DNA of 63,731 nucleotides, from the NCBI GenBank assembly GCA_902784425.1, contig CACZUS010000006.1, forward strand, positions 1-63,731. The letters run 5' to 3'. The notes under the pieces were generated by a model. That model worked only from the letters and a program-made list of their open reading frames with translations. It searched no databases and was not told the DNA's origin. Source of the DNA: an uncultured Bacteroidales bacterium. Lineage in GTDB: Bacteria > Bacteroidota > Bacteroidia > Bacteroidales > Paludibacteraceae. The translations under genes and the position numbers were made by a program. Positions within the stretch are counted from its first letter, which is position 1. Each line of letters begins with the position of its first letter. Below are positions 10,412-19,286 of the stretch, in pieces.

Positions 10412-10553
10412 CATTGTGAGTGACGTTTTATGGTGAGAAAAAGACCCGAAAAAAAGACAAGAATGAATGCCTGATCAGGTAAGATAGATGAAAACCAACA
10501 TCCGAACTATCATAAAACAAGGGGTGATATTACATGATAATAACATTTGGCTT

Positions 10554-11951
10554 ATGAATAAAAAACACTTTATCACAGGATTATTTTGCTGTTCAGTTAT
10601 TACTACAGCCTTCGCCGTTACACCAGACAATATGCAAGTTTGGCTGAAAGATGGTAGTCAACAGGTGTTTAATATCAGTGAGGTGGATAGTGTCACCTTT
10701 ACTGAGACACAGCAATCAGGGTACAAACGCCTAATGGAAAACACTTTGCCCCCTGTTTTCGCTAAGCCCAATCCTCTTGTTATGACAGAACAAGAAATGC
10801 CGTATGTGAAGAGTACCAACGAGTTTGGAACAAAATGCTATGCGGAGTTACGAAAGACATCCAAAACAGGTGTTAATTTCTTCTCGCCAGTCAGTCTTAA
10901 CATTGCTTTGGGATTTTGTGCAAACGGAGCTGATGCAAACGGAGCACACGAGATTGGCAGAGCAATGGGTTTCAAATCGAATAATGACGTAGAAGAAATG
11001 AACGATTTCTTCCAGAAACTTTTGCTCTCCTTCTATTCCAATGTTGACAGTGTGACACTTCGCTCTACCAATGCGTTGTGGCTTAATGAGAAAAGTGAGG
11101 TCAATATGAATTTCGTGAAGACTGCAAAGGAGAAGTATTTTGCAACAGTTCGACATCTTGATTTTGAAAATGATCCTACGGGTTCGAAGGATACCATTGA
11201 CAATTGGGCCGCACTTATGACCAATGATTGTATTAAAGATTTACATATTCAAATTACAAAATGGACACGACTCGTTATCAATAATGCATGTTATTTCAAG
11301 GGAAGCTGGGTGAAGAAATTCACTCCGTTGGGAAAGTATGTGTTTAATGGAATGAATGGAGAAAAAGACTCTACAGATTTTATGAAAATCATGGATGAAT
11401 ATCTTGAGTATTTTGAGACGGATGATTATCAAGCGGTTAAATTAGATTACGGCGTTGCGGAAGATAAGCCTACTACTGGTTGGAATCAACCATACACTCC
11501 AAGCAACAGTTCCTATAGTATGATTGTTGTGTTGCCGAAATCAAATACAGATTTGAATAGTGTCCTTCCTGCTCTTCAGTGGGATTCCATTCCTTTTGAA
11601 GCGATGAAAGGAAATCTTTTTATGCCTAAATTCAAAGCCGCGGGAGGATATGCTTTGAAAGATATATTGAAAAACGAATTTGAGATTAAAGAAATATTTG
11701 ATTCATATCCTAATGTTGTATGGAATGAACCTATATCCATATCAGAAATTCAGCAAGATTTCTTCATTAATGTGGATGAGGAAGGTACAGAAGCTGCAGC
11801 CGTTACTTCCGTGGTGGGAGTTAGTGGAGGAGTTGCGACGAAGAGTTTCCACATGATGTGCAATAGTCCTTTTGCCTTTGTTATTCGCGAGAACAAATCA
11901 GGACTCATCTTGTTCATCGGAGAGTATGATTCGGTTCCGATGGAGGAATAA
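10554..11951 (+). CDS. Secreted serpin (serine protease inhibitor family), copy 1
   Basis: A 465-residue serpin with an N-terminal signal peptide (about residues 1-21, cut after AFA), then the short segment DNMQVWLKDGSQQ ending in VDSVTF that is shared with the next gene, then the serpin fold. The hinge EEGTEAAAVT is of the inhibitory type: small residues at P12-P9 and Thr at P14. Counting from the hinge as in antithrombin, Gly (11826-11828) falls at P1 and Gly at P1'; the register is uncertain. The C-terminal SPFAFVIRENKSGLILFIGEY is the usual end block. The signal peptide decides the start at 10554 over an upstream ATG at 10488. By analogy with miropin of Tannerella forsythia it may guard the cell against host or own proteases. 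Confidence 0.92.
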   Translation: MNKKHFITGLFCCSVITTAFAVTPDNMQVWLKDGSQQVFNISEVDSVTFTETQQSGYKRLMENTLPPVFAKPNPLVMTEQEMPYVKSTNEFGTKCYAELRKTSKTGVNFFSPVSLNIALGFCANGADANGAHEIGRAMGFKSNNDVEEMNDFFQKLLLSFYSNVDSVTLRSTNALWLNEKSEVNMNFVKTAKEKYFATVRHLDFENDPTGSKDTIDNWAALMTNDCIKDLHIQITKWTRLVINNACYFKGSWVKKFTPLGKYVFNGMNGEKDSTDFMKIMDEYLEYFETDDYQAVKLDYGVAEDKPTTGWNQPYTPSNSSYSMIVVLPKSNTDLNSVLPALQWDSIPFEAMKGNLFMPKFKAAGGYALKDILKNEFEIKEIFDSYPNVVWNEPISISEIQQDFFINVDEEGTEAAAVTSVVGVSGGVATKSFHMMCNSPFAFVIRENKSGLILFIGEYDSVPMEE

Positions 11952-11959
11952 TAAATTTG
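11952..11959 (+). promoter_or_regulatory. Possible internal -7 box before second serpin
   Basis: TAAATTTG overlaps the end of the first serpin region and lies 33 bases before the second serpin ATG. No TTTG at the right distance is seen, so the two genes may instead be one transcript. Confidence 0.3.
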
Positions 11960-11992
11960 TTTATGTGTTATAACTATATAAATAGGGAAGTT

Positions 11993-13384
11993 ATGAAAAA
12001 GGAAATTTTACTTTTAGGTGCATTGACGTTATCGTTAAGTGCCTTTGCAACAGGTGGAGTGCCTGATAATATGCAAGTCTGGCTAAAGAATGGAGAACAA
12101 AAGTCTTTTGATGTTAGTCAGGTGGATAGTGTTACCTTTGGTACGTCTCAACAACCTGGGTATGATCATCTAACGATGAATACGTTGCCTCCGACGTTTG
12201 AACAACCCAATCCGCTTGTGGTGAGTGCGCAGGAACAAGAACTTATACGAGCTAACAATGAGTTTGCTACAAAATGTTATTCGATAGTTCGTCAAATGCC
12301 AGACCCTAAAAACCCTGATAGCATGAGAGCTGTTCATTTCTATTCGCCAATAAGCCTTGGTTTTGCCTTGGGACTCTGTGCCAATGGTGCTACAGACAAA
12401 GGAGCGCAGGAGATAGCAGATGCATTAGGATTCAAATCCTTGTCAGAGATGAATGATTTCTATCAGAAATTGTATCTCTCCATCAATTCAAATGTTGATA
12501 GCGTAGATATTCGTACTGCAAATGCGTTGTGGATAAATGAAGGTACGAGAGCTTATGAAGATTTCGTGGAAACATCGAAGGAGAAGTATTATGCAACTGT
12601 CAGACACCTTGATTTCACACATAATCCAAGAGGAGCGAAAGATACAATAAATCATTGGGCAGCACTGATGACCAACAATCGAATTAAAAAACTTTCGATA
12701 GAGATTTCTGAAATAACACGTCTTATTATCAACAATGCTTGCTATTTCAAGGCAAAATGGAAACATCCATTTACCTCTTATTATAATACTATGACATTCA
12801 ATGGCGCATATGGCAAAACAAACAGGACGGATGCTATGTACATTGATTATTGTTATATGGAGTGTGCAAGTACAGACCTGTATCAAGCAGTTAAACTTGA
12901 TTATGCGGACAAAGAAGCTGATTGGGAAGATACGACAGGCACGAGTCCCTACAGCATGATTGTCGTATTACCAACTGTGGGACATGACCTAGATGAAGTA
13001 TTGCCTACTATAAAATGGGATTCCTTGCCATTAAAATATCAGACGTGTGAAATCGTTATGCCTAAATTTGAAAGTAAAGATAGCTACTCGTTGGCGGGTG
13101 CTTTAAATGAATTGAATATTCAGGACATCTTTTCTTCCTATCCAAAGGCAATATATGGCGACGCAGTGATTTCTCAGGTTACTCAGGATTATTTCTTAAA
13201 AGTAGACGAAATTGGTACGGAAGCTGCAGTTGTTACTTCAATTGGAGTTGATACGGGATGGGCTTTAACGCCAGAACTCAAGATGCTATGTGACCGTCCG
13301 TTCGCTTTCGTTATCCGCGAGAATAGCACGGGATTGATCCTCTTCATGGGTGAGTATGATTTTGTACCCCAAAAAATAGAGTAA
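11993..13384 (+). CDS. Secreted serpin, copy 2
   Basis: A 463-residue paralogue of the preceding gene, starting 41 bases after its stop. The signal peptide MKKEILLLGALTLSLSAFA decides the ATG at 11993. The DNMQVWLKNGEQ...VDSVTF segment and nearly every serpin block are retained, including the hinge EIGTEAAVVT and the end block RPFAFVIRENSTGLILFMGEY. The reactive loop has the same length as in copy 1 but a different sequence, with Gly at the P1 position and Trp at P1' by the antithrombin register (13256-13261). The pair looks like a tandem duplication followed by change in the loop, hence different target proteases. A stable hairpin follows at 13410. Confidence 0.92.
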   Translation: MKKEILLLGALTLSLSAFATGGVPDNMQVWLKNGEQKSFDVSQVDSVTFGTSQQPGYDHLTMNTLPPTFEQPNPLVVSAQEQELIRANNEFATKCYSIVRQMPDPKNPDSMRAVHFYSPISLGFALGLCANGATDKGAQEIADALGFKSLSEMNDFYQKLYLSINSNVDSVDIRTANALWINEGTRAYEDFVETSKEKYYATVRHLDFTHNPRGAKDTINHWAALMTNNRIKKLSIEISEITRLIINNACYFKAKWKHPFTSYYNTMTFNGAYGKTNRTDAMYIDYCYMECASTDLYQAVKLDYADKEADWEDTTGTSPYSMIVVLPTVGHDLDEVLPTIKWDSLPLKYQTCEIVMPKFESKDSYSLAGALNELNIQDIFSSYPKAIYGDAVISQVTQDYFLKVDEIGTEAAVVTSIGVDTGWALTPELKMLCDRPFAFVIRENSTGLILFMGEYDFVPQKIE

Positions 13385-13409
13385 ACTAAAGTGTGATTGA
13401 TTCAATAAA

Positions 13410-13463
13410 AGGGAGCAAGTGCTGAAGTGTCATTTATCTTCGTTTCTTCAGCACTTGCTCCCT
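13410..13463. repeat. Perfect 18-base inverted repeat, 18-base loop
   Basis: The left arm (13410-13427, from AGGGAGC to CTGAAG) and the right arm (13446-13463, from CTTCAG to GCTCCCT) are perfect complements. There is no T run beyond the right arm, so it is a poor standard terminator. The right arm contains the -33 box of the next gene. It could end serpin transcription, act as an operator, or do both. Confidence 0.85.
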
Positions 13464-13485
13464 ATCACATTATTTATTATCTTTG
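13454..13485 (+). promoter_or_regulatory. Promoter of the Ig-like lipoprotein gene
   Basis: CTTG (13454-13457) and TATCTTTG (13478-13485) are 20 bases apart. The ATG at 13505 follows after 19 bases, so the leader is very short. The -33 box lies inside the right arm of the inverted repeat. Confidence 0.6.
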
Positions 13486-13504
13486 CGCTATAAACATTGA
13501 TAAT

Positions 13505-15355
13505 ATGAATCTTTCAAAATACGTCCTTCATTTTTTTGTTCTTGCTGTTATTCTTGGCGGTTGCGCCAATATGGCTCAAGGTCCAACAGGAGGGAAAAAA
13601 GATATAAAATCTCCCGTTCTTTTGAAAAGTACCCCTGCCCAAAATGCAAGAAACGTTAAAGAGAAACGTATTGAGATAGATTTCGATGAATATATTCAAG
13701 TTAACAACCCATCTCAAAATTTGGTGGTGTCACCTCCACAAAAATCTGCTCCTATTGTCAAGGCAGTAGGAAAAAAACTGGTGGTACAGTTGAAAGATTC
13801 CTTGCTTCCTAATACAACCTATACATTAGATTTTAAAAATTGTATTGGTGATTATACGGAAAATAATCTAGTCAAAGACTTCTGTCATGCCTTTTCCACA
13901 GGAGAGACACTCGATACCCTTGTCATAGCGGGTACGGTCTTAAACGCACAAGATCTTCTTCCTTTGGAAAATATTTGTGTGGGTGTCTATTCTAGTGAAG
14001 TGGATTCTCTTTTCACCACAACTCGTTTTGAACGTATCGGTAAAACAGATGCGAGCGGACGATTTAGCATTAAAGGTGTTGCAGGTAAACGATACAAGAT
14101 TTATGCCCTTGAGGATTTGAACAGCAACTATTTTTATGATCAAGTGGGTGAGGGTGTTGCTTTTCAGGAAATGGAACTCCCCATACCGACTGTTAATATA
14201 ACTTATCGATATGACACTACCTATAAAGATTCAACTACAATAGATACCATTATTACAAAAAAGGAGATGAAATATGCTCCAGACAGTTTCATGCTTCGAT
14301 TCTTTCATAAGGAAATTAAACTGCAAGAATTCAATAAGATAGAAAGATCCGATAGGAAACATTTCACACTCTTCTTTAAAAAGGCGGAAAATTCTGTTCC
14401 CGAAATCACACCTGTTGATTTCACACCTGCGGGGAAATGGTATATGGCGGAACCTAATAAGACAACAGACACTATCGTTTATTGGATTACCGACTCTGCT
14501 GTCTACAATAGAGACTCTCTGACCATTGCAACAAACTACCTTATTACTGACTCTGCGGAAAATTTTGTTCCTCATGCTGATACTTTGATTGCTGGGTTGA
14601 CGCCTAGATATCTAAAGGAAGAGGCAGAAAAAGCAAAAGAAGAGAGTGCCCAAATCAAGAAATATGAGAGAAGAGGGAAGGTGAAACCACGCTCTAATGT
14701 TATCAGTATGATGAATCAGAATGGTTCCATAGAGATTGCCGACTCGCTGATCATTTGGTGGAAATATCCGTTGTCAACCGTTAAAGAGGAGAACGTCCAT
14801 TTGTATTATATGAAGGATTCGACGAAGGTGCCTGTCAAACTTAATGTAAAACAAACAAAGAATCAACGTTCGTTCTTTGTTGATGCGGAAATAATCCAAG
14901 GAGAAAAGTATACCTTGTTGGTTGATTCTGCTGCTGTATTTGATTATTATGGCAATCATAATAACAAAGATTCCATCACCTTCAGACGAAAAATGGAGGA
15001 TGAATACGGACAGATTAAGTTGAACCTTTCTCAACAGGAGGGAATGTCCATTGTACAAATCCTCAATTCCACAGGAGGTGTCGTGATGGAAAAGAAAACA
15101 GACAAATCGGTGGTTGAATTTGTAAATGTGACTCCTGGTACCTATTATGTCAAACTGATTGAAGACCGTAACAACAATGGTAAATGGGACACGGGTGTAT
15201 ATGCGGAAAGGAAGCAACCTGAAAATGTATACTACTTTACAAAATCTATAAAGTTAAGAGCAGGATGGAGTGTAGAGGAAGATTGGGACGTTAAAAAAGA
15301 GAGGATCGACAAGCAAAGACCAAGTGGATTGCAAGCTCCTAAAAAGAAAAAATAA
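13505..15355 (+). CDS. Lipoprotein with bacterial Ig-like (Big_5) domain
   Basis: A 616-residue lipoprotein. The signal peptide ends in the lipobox LAVILGGC. A Big_5-type Ig-like domain follows (about 35-135), with PVLLKSTPAQNARNV and TTYTLDFKNCIGDYTENN as typical start and end. Two further segments of the type EDLNSNYFYD and EDRNNNGKWD (an Asx-rich turn in a small beta domain) lie at about 200 and 580. The Lys-rich end fits an exposed tail. The ATG at 13505 is chosen because it opens the lipoprotein signal and follows the promoter. WbqC begins three bases after the stop. Such proteins are common in Bacteroidetes; their role is not known. Confidence 0.85.
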   Translation: MNLSKYVLHFFVLAVILGGCANMAQGPTGGKKDIKSPVLLKSTPAQNARNVKEKRIEIDFDEYIQVNNPSQNLVVSPPQKSAPIVKAVGKKLVVQLKDSLLPNTTYTLDFKNCIGDYTENNLVKDFCHAFSTGETLDTLVIAGTVLNAQDLLPLENICVGVYSSEVDSLFTTTRFERIGKTDASGRFSIKGVAGKRYKIYALEDLNSNYFYDQVGEGVAFQEMELPIPTVNITYRYDTTYKDSTTIDTIITKKEMKYAPDSFMLRFFHKEIKLQEFNKIERSDRKHFTLFFKKAENSVPEITPVDFTPAGKWYMAEPNKTTDTIVYWITDSAVYNRDSLTIATNYLITDSAENFVPHADTLIAGLTPRYLKEEAEKAKEESAQIKKYERRGKVKPRSNVISMMNQNGSIEIADSLIIWWKYPLSTVKEENVHLYYMKDSTKVPVKLNVKQTKNQRSFFVDAEIIQGEKYTLLVDSAAVFDYYGNHNNKDSITFRRKMEDEYGQIKLNLSQQEGMSIVQILNSTGGVVMEKKTDKSVVEFVNVTPGTYYVKLIEDRNNNGKWDTGVYAERKQPENVYYFTKSIKLRAGWSVEEDWDVKKERIDKQRPSGLQAPKKKK

Positions 15356-15358
15356 CAG

Positions 15359-15970
15359 ATGAGCCAGTCAGTTTTATTATCCAGTGCCTATTTGGCTCCT
15401 ATTGAATATTACCAAGCAATAGCCCAGAATGATGCAACCATCATTGAGCAATACGACCATTTTGAGAAACAAACTTATAGAAACAGATGCCGCATTCTCA
15501 CATGCAATCAGGTGATGGATCTTGTTGTCCCTATTATTCGTCCGAAAGAACGCTGTCCGTTCAAAGAGATAAAAATATCCTACACGGAGAAATGGCAACA
15601 AACTCATTGGCGAGCGATTGAATCAGCTTATAATAAATCCCCTTTCTTCGAATACTATAAAGAAGACTATGAGCCTTTTTACACGAAGAAATACGATTAT
15701 TTGATCGACTTGAACCAGGGACTGATGGAAACAACGATGGATTTGATTCATCTGTATGCCCCCATTTCTCTTTCTGAAACATATCAAAAGGGAGATGAAT
15801 TAGTCGGGATTACGGATATGAGAAGAAGTTTCCATCCCAAGCAGATTCATACGGAAACAAACAAGCCATACTATCAGGTGTTTGACCAAAAGTTTGGCTT
15901 TCAGCCGCATCTGAGCATCATTGATTTGCTATTTAATATGGGCCCCGAAACAATCTTGTATCTCAAATAA
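15359..15970 (+). CDS. WbqC family protein
   Basis: A 203-residue cytoplasmic protein. The opening LLSSAYLAPIEYYQAI, the TYRNRCRI-like segment, and the later FFEYYKEDYEPFY and HLSIIDLLFNMG blocks are those of the WbqC family (PF08889). Members are found in surface-polysaccharide loci of some bacteria and as stand-alone genes in Bacteroidetes; the biochemical role is not established. The ATG overlaps nothing and lies three bases after the lipoprotein stop, which suggests translational coupling. Confidence 0.85.
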   Translation: MSQSVLLSSAYLAPIEYYQAIAQNDATIIEQYDHFEKQTYRNRCRILTCNQVMDLVVPIIRPKERCPFKEIKISYTEKWQQTHWRAIESAYNKSPFFEYYKEDYEPFYTKKYDYLIDLNQGLMETTMDLIHLYAPISLSETYQKGDELVGITDMRRSFHPKQIHTETNKPYYQVFDQKFGFQPHLSIIDLLFNMGPETILYLK

Positions 15971-15991
15971 GTCGGCTATTGACATTTTTTG

Positions 15992-15999
15992 TATCTTTG
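15992..15999 (+). promoter_or_regulatory. Likely -7 box for the acyltransferase gene
   Basis: TATCTTTG lies 28 bases before the ATG at 16028. No clear TTTG stands at 19-20 bases upstream; a TTGAC at 15979 is too close. It falls in the gap after the WbqC stop. Confidence 0.45.
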
Positions 16000-16027
16000 T
16001 AGCTCGAGAAAGACAAACAATATTGTA

Positions 16028-17191
16028 ATGATGGAAAAAGAATTCAATTTTGATGATATGCGTTCATTCACTGACGAGGAGATGAACGACGTGATACAGA
16101 GAGTCATTAAAAATCCAGAGATAAGGTCAATACTTGCATTTGCCTACCCAGATGCAGATCCTGACACTCTCATAAACAAGCTGAAACAGATTCGGAAAGT
16201 GCAAGATTTCCAACATCAGTTTATCGCTTCATTGATTCTTTCCATTCAAAAGAAAAACAATAGTTCCATTCACTTCAACGGATTAGAGGCTCTTAGCAAA
16301 GAGATTAAATACCTCTTTATCTCCAATCACAGAGATATTATTATGGATGCGGGTATACTCAACTCCATGCTTGATTTGAATGGATGGGATACTTCTGAAA
16401 TTGCCATTGGAGACAATCTTTGTGTGAAACCATGGATATCTGATTGTTTGAGAATGAACAAGTGCTTCTTGGTCAAACGAAGTGGAACGAAAAGAGAACT
16501 GTTTGATGCCTTTATCAAACTGTCGGCATACATACGTAGAAATATTACAGAAATGAGAAACTCCGTATGGATAGCTCAACGAGAAGGAAGGACAAAAGAT
16601 TCTGACGACCGTACACAAGAAAGTCTGTTGAAGATGTTGTCTGTTAGTTCTGTGGGCAGTTTGAAACAAGGTTTTATCGATTTAAACATCTCTCCAATAA
16701 GCATCTCCTATGAGTATGATTCTTGTGATTACTTGAAGGCTAGAGAGTTCCAGTTAAAGAGAGACGATGAGAATTATCAGAAAACGCAAAGTGATGATAT
16801 TTTGAATATGAAGGTGGGCATTTTCGGTAATAAGGGAGAAATATATTACGAGTTGACTCCGCCTATTAATGATGAGATTGAGGAGTCGGTCAATGAAGAG
16901 GATAACCGACCTACTGTGCTAAACAAGATTGCATCCATCATTGATCGTCGCATTCATAAAAACTATCATATTTTCCCTATCAACTATGTGGCGTTAGACT
17001 TGCTCCACAATTCAGAGGAAAATATGAATGTTCACTATACGGAAAAAGAAAGGAACGATTTCGATAAATATGTTGATCATCAAATCGACAAAATAGATCT
17101 GCCCAACAAGGATATACCTTTCTTAAAAGAAAAAATATGGCTCATGTATGCCAATCCACTGATTAACTACATGGAAGCCAATAAAAAATAA
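16028..17191 (+). CDS. Glycerol-phosphate acyltransferase (PlsC-like) family protein
   Basis: A 387-residue protein (386 if the second of two adjacent ATGs is used). The core segment YLFISNHRDIIMDAGIL resembles the acyltransferase block I of the PlsC/PlsB superfamily, and VKRSGTKRELFDAF followed by SVWIAQREGRTKDS corresponds to later blocks, the EGR triplet matching the EGTR-type motif. Between the conserved His and the second Asp there are five residues instead of the usual four. Membership of phospholipid acyltransferases is therefore likely but the exact step is not certain. There are no clear membrane spans. radC follows six bases after the stop. Confidence 0.7.
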   Translation: MMEKEFNFDDMRSFTDEEMNDVIQRVIKNPEIRSILAFAYPDADPDTLINKLKQIRKVQDFQHQFIASLILSIQKKNNSSIHFNGLEALSKEIKYLFISNHRDIIMDAGILNSMLDLNGWDTSEIAIGDNLCVKPWISDCLRMNKCFLVKRSGTKRELFDAFIKLSAYIRRNITEMRNSVWIAQREGRTKDSDDRTQESLLKMLSVSSVGSLKQGFIDLNISPISISYEYDSCDYLKAREFQLKRDDENYQKTQSDDILNMKVGIFGNKGEIYYELTPPINDEIEESVNEEDNRPTVLNKIASIIDRRIHKNYHIFPINYVALDLLHNSEENMNVHYTEKERNDFDKYVDHQIDKIDLPNKDIPFLKEKIWLMYANPLINYMEANKK

Positions 17192-17197
17192 AGTAAA

Positions 17198-17908
17198 ATG
17201 AAAAGAAAAGACCCGCCCCAACGTTTGCGAATTAAAGAATGGGAAGAAGATGACAGACCAAGAGAGAAATTAAAGGAACATGGCTCCAATGCACTTTCCA
17301 ATGCGGAGTTGTTGGCCATACTTATAGGTTCTGGAAACAAGGACGAGAGTGCTGTCGAACTATCCCAACGCATTCTAAATTATTACGACAGCCAACTGGA
17401 ATCTTTGTCGAAAGCTCACATCAACCAACTTGTCGGACAATTTCATGGCATTGGCGAAGCTAAAGCCATCACTATTTTGGCTGCATTGGAACTGAGCAAA
17501 CGACTCTCTTTTGATGCACAAACCAATCTGACAGAGATAAAATGTGGTAAAGATATTTATCAGTTTATGAAATCAGACCTTGTTGGTGTCACGTTCGAAG
17601 AGGCTTGGATTATTTTCTTAAATACAGGTAATAAAGTCATTACGAAAAAGAAAATGAGTACAGGCGGACTTAATACTTGCATCTTCGACATCAGACTAAT
17701 CATTCATGAGGCCATGGCACAATTGGCCTGTGGCATTATCATGGTGCACAACCATCCGTCAGGACGATTGGAACCTAGTGCGCAAGACAAGGAGGTGACT
17801 CGTAAAATGGAGGAGAGTTGTAAGATTTGTGATATCAGATTAATCGATCATGTCATCGTTAGTAATTGTGACTACTTCAGTTTTTATGAAAATGGTCTGC
17901 TGCATTGA
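17198..17908 (+). CDS. radC: RadC family protein (JAB/MPN domain)
   Basis: A 236-residue protein of normal length for the UPF0758 (RadC) family. The N-terminal helical region contains NAELLAILIGSG and a helix-hairpin-helix stretch (GIGEAKAITILAALEL). The C-terminal MPN domain carries the metalloprotease-type motif HNHPSGRLEPSAQD, with both His, the Ser and the Asp in place. The old link to DNA repair was not confirmed in E. coli, so the role is open. It follows the acyltransferase by six bases and is probably co-transcribed. Confidence 0.94.
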   Translation: MKRKDPPQRLRIKEWEEDDRPREKLKEHGSNALSNAELLAILIGSGNKDESAVELSQRILNYYDSQLESLSKAHINQLVGQFHGIGEAKAITILAALELSKRLSFDAQTNLTEIKCGKDIYQFMKSDLVGVTFEEAWIIFLNTGNKVITKKKMSTGGLNTCIFDIRLIIHEAMAQLACGIIMVHNHPSGRLEPSAQDKEVTRKMEESCKICDIRLIDHVIVSNCDYFSFYENGLLH

Positions 17909-17952
17909 AATATTATGCTTATATTTGACAAGAAAACGGTGAATCGGATACG

Positions 17953-19248
17953 ATGATTACAATATTTACAGATAAAATTAGCAATAGACTGACTTATATT
18001 TGCAACCAATTGTTTCATTTTGTCTTGGGTTGTGAATATAAAATTACAACAGATAGGAACGATGTCGTTGGATTTCCCATTTGGTATTCGGAATCGAATG
18101 GTGAGAATGGTATCCATATACAACCTGCACAACTTCTTTTTGAATCAGATATACATCCTCAGAGTATCACGTTTGGAGAATGGGATGATCTCATCACACT
18201 ATTTCCAACTGAAAGTAAGGATATCCCGTTTGATTTGTTCGCAGCATCGTTCTACCTCCTTAGCCGTTATGAGGAGTATACATGTGATGACCAAGATGCT
18301 CACGGACGATTTCCCGTAGAGAAGAGCGTCGCTTTCCAAAAGGGATTTCTGACAGATCCATTGGTGGATCAATGGACACTCAAATTGAAGGATGTCATCA
18401 TGCAGAAAGATGGACAACAACAATTTAATCTCTCTTCCTATAGGTTTATTCCAACCATAGATGTTGACAATGTCTATGCATATCGGAATCATGGTTTGTT
18501 GCAGTTTGTTTATTGCTCGATTCGAGATATGGTGAAGGGACGATGGGATCTTGTGAAACAAAGATACTACGTTGTTATCAGAGAAAAAAAAGATCCATTC
18601 TTTAACCTCTCCATGGTTTATAATTTGCATCATAAGAGGAATCTTCATCCGATTTTCTTTTTTCATTGTGGAACTTTTGGAAAACACGATAAAAGAAGTA
18701 TCTATCCTAGTTTTTCCTATTGGAAAATGAGAAAACAGATTGCTGAAAATGAAGTGGTTGGAATCCATCCATCCTACAATTGCAGTCAATATCCGTTGTT
18801 GCTGAAAGTGGAGAACCTCGTTATGGTATGGAATAAGGAGAGTTCGGAACGCCCGTGTCGATTTCACTATCTTCGATTCCGTATCCCAGAAGGCTACACA
18901 CTACTTGAAAAACAAGGTTTCACGAGTGATTGGTCACTCTGTTATTCTTCTCAACCAGGGTTCAGAGCTAGCACTTCCTACCCGTTTTATTTTTACAATC
19001 TAAAGGAAGAAAGAGAGACAGGTTTGTTGTTATATCCTACGGCAGTGATGGATAAAACACTTAAATCTGATTTGGGATTGACACCAGAAGCCGGAGTGGA
19101 ATATGTGCTGAACCTAAAGCAGAAAGTCTCATCTGTACATGGAACATTCATCACATTATTTCACAACGAGCATGTTTCGGATGTTTTTGCATGGAAGGGG
19201 TGGCATCATGCATATGAAGTTCTGCTAAACAAATGCAAAGACAAATAA
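17953..19248 (+). CDS. Polysaccharide deacetylase-like (NodB-related) protein
   Basis: A 431-residue protein without signal peptide. The N-terminal half (about 1-165), with LFAASFYLLSRYEEY and DAHGRFP, matches a domain found in Bacteroidetes in front of deacetylase-like folds. The second half has IPTIDVDNVYAY, reminiscent of the metal-binding TxDD block, and VVGIHPSYNC, reminiscent of the His block of NodB enzymes. The usual second His of that block is not seen, so activity is uncertain. It lies 44 bases after radC. Possible role in cell-wall or surface glycan trimming is inference. Confidence 0.7.
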   Translation: MITIFTDKISNRLTYICNQLFHFVLGCEYKITTDRNDVVGFPIWYSESNGENGIHIQPAQLLFESDIHPQSITFGEWDDLITLFPTESKDIPFDLFAASFYLLSRYEEYTCDDQDAHGRFPVEKSVAFQKGFLTDPLVDQWTLKLKDVIMQKDGQQQFNLSSYRFIPTIDVDNVYAYRNHGLLQFVYCSIRDMVKGRWDLVKQRYYVVIREKKDPFFNLSMVYNLHHKRNLHPIFFFHCGTFGKHDKRSIYPSFSYWKMRKQIAENEVVGIHPSYNCSQYPLLLKVENLVMVWNKESSERPCRFHYLRFRIPEGYTLLEKQGFTSDWSLCYSSQPGFRASTSYPFYFYNLKEERETGLLLYPTAVMDKTLKSDLGLTPEAGVEYVLNLKQKVSSVHGTFITLFHNEHVSDVFAWKGWHHAYEVLLNKCKDK

Positions 19249-19257
19249 AAAAATCGT

Positions 19258-19265
19258 TATATTTG
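19258..19265 (+). promoter_or_regulatory. Likely -7 box for the glucosaminidase gene
   Basis: TATATTTG, followed by C, lies ten bases after the preceding stop and 21 bases before the ATG at 19287. No matching -33 TTTG at the normal distance. Confidence 0.45.
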
Positions 19266-19286
19266 CAAAAAACAAATCGTCAAGAG

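Larger units (their letters stand above)
10246..10553. other. Intergenic region nhaD to first serpin
   Basis: These 308 bases hold the nhaD terminator (10296-10336), a full promoter (10381-10411) and a leader of roughly 135 bases before the serpin ATG. Nothing gene-like is seen besides an in-frame upstream ATG at 10488 that would put 22 polar residues in front of the signal peptide. Confidence 0.6.

Noticed and set aside
10488-10553. Upstream in-frame ATG of the first serpin
   Set aside because: It would put 22 polar residues before a clean signal peptide.
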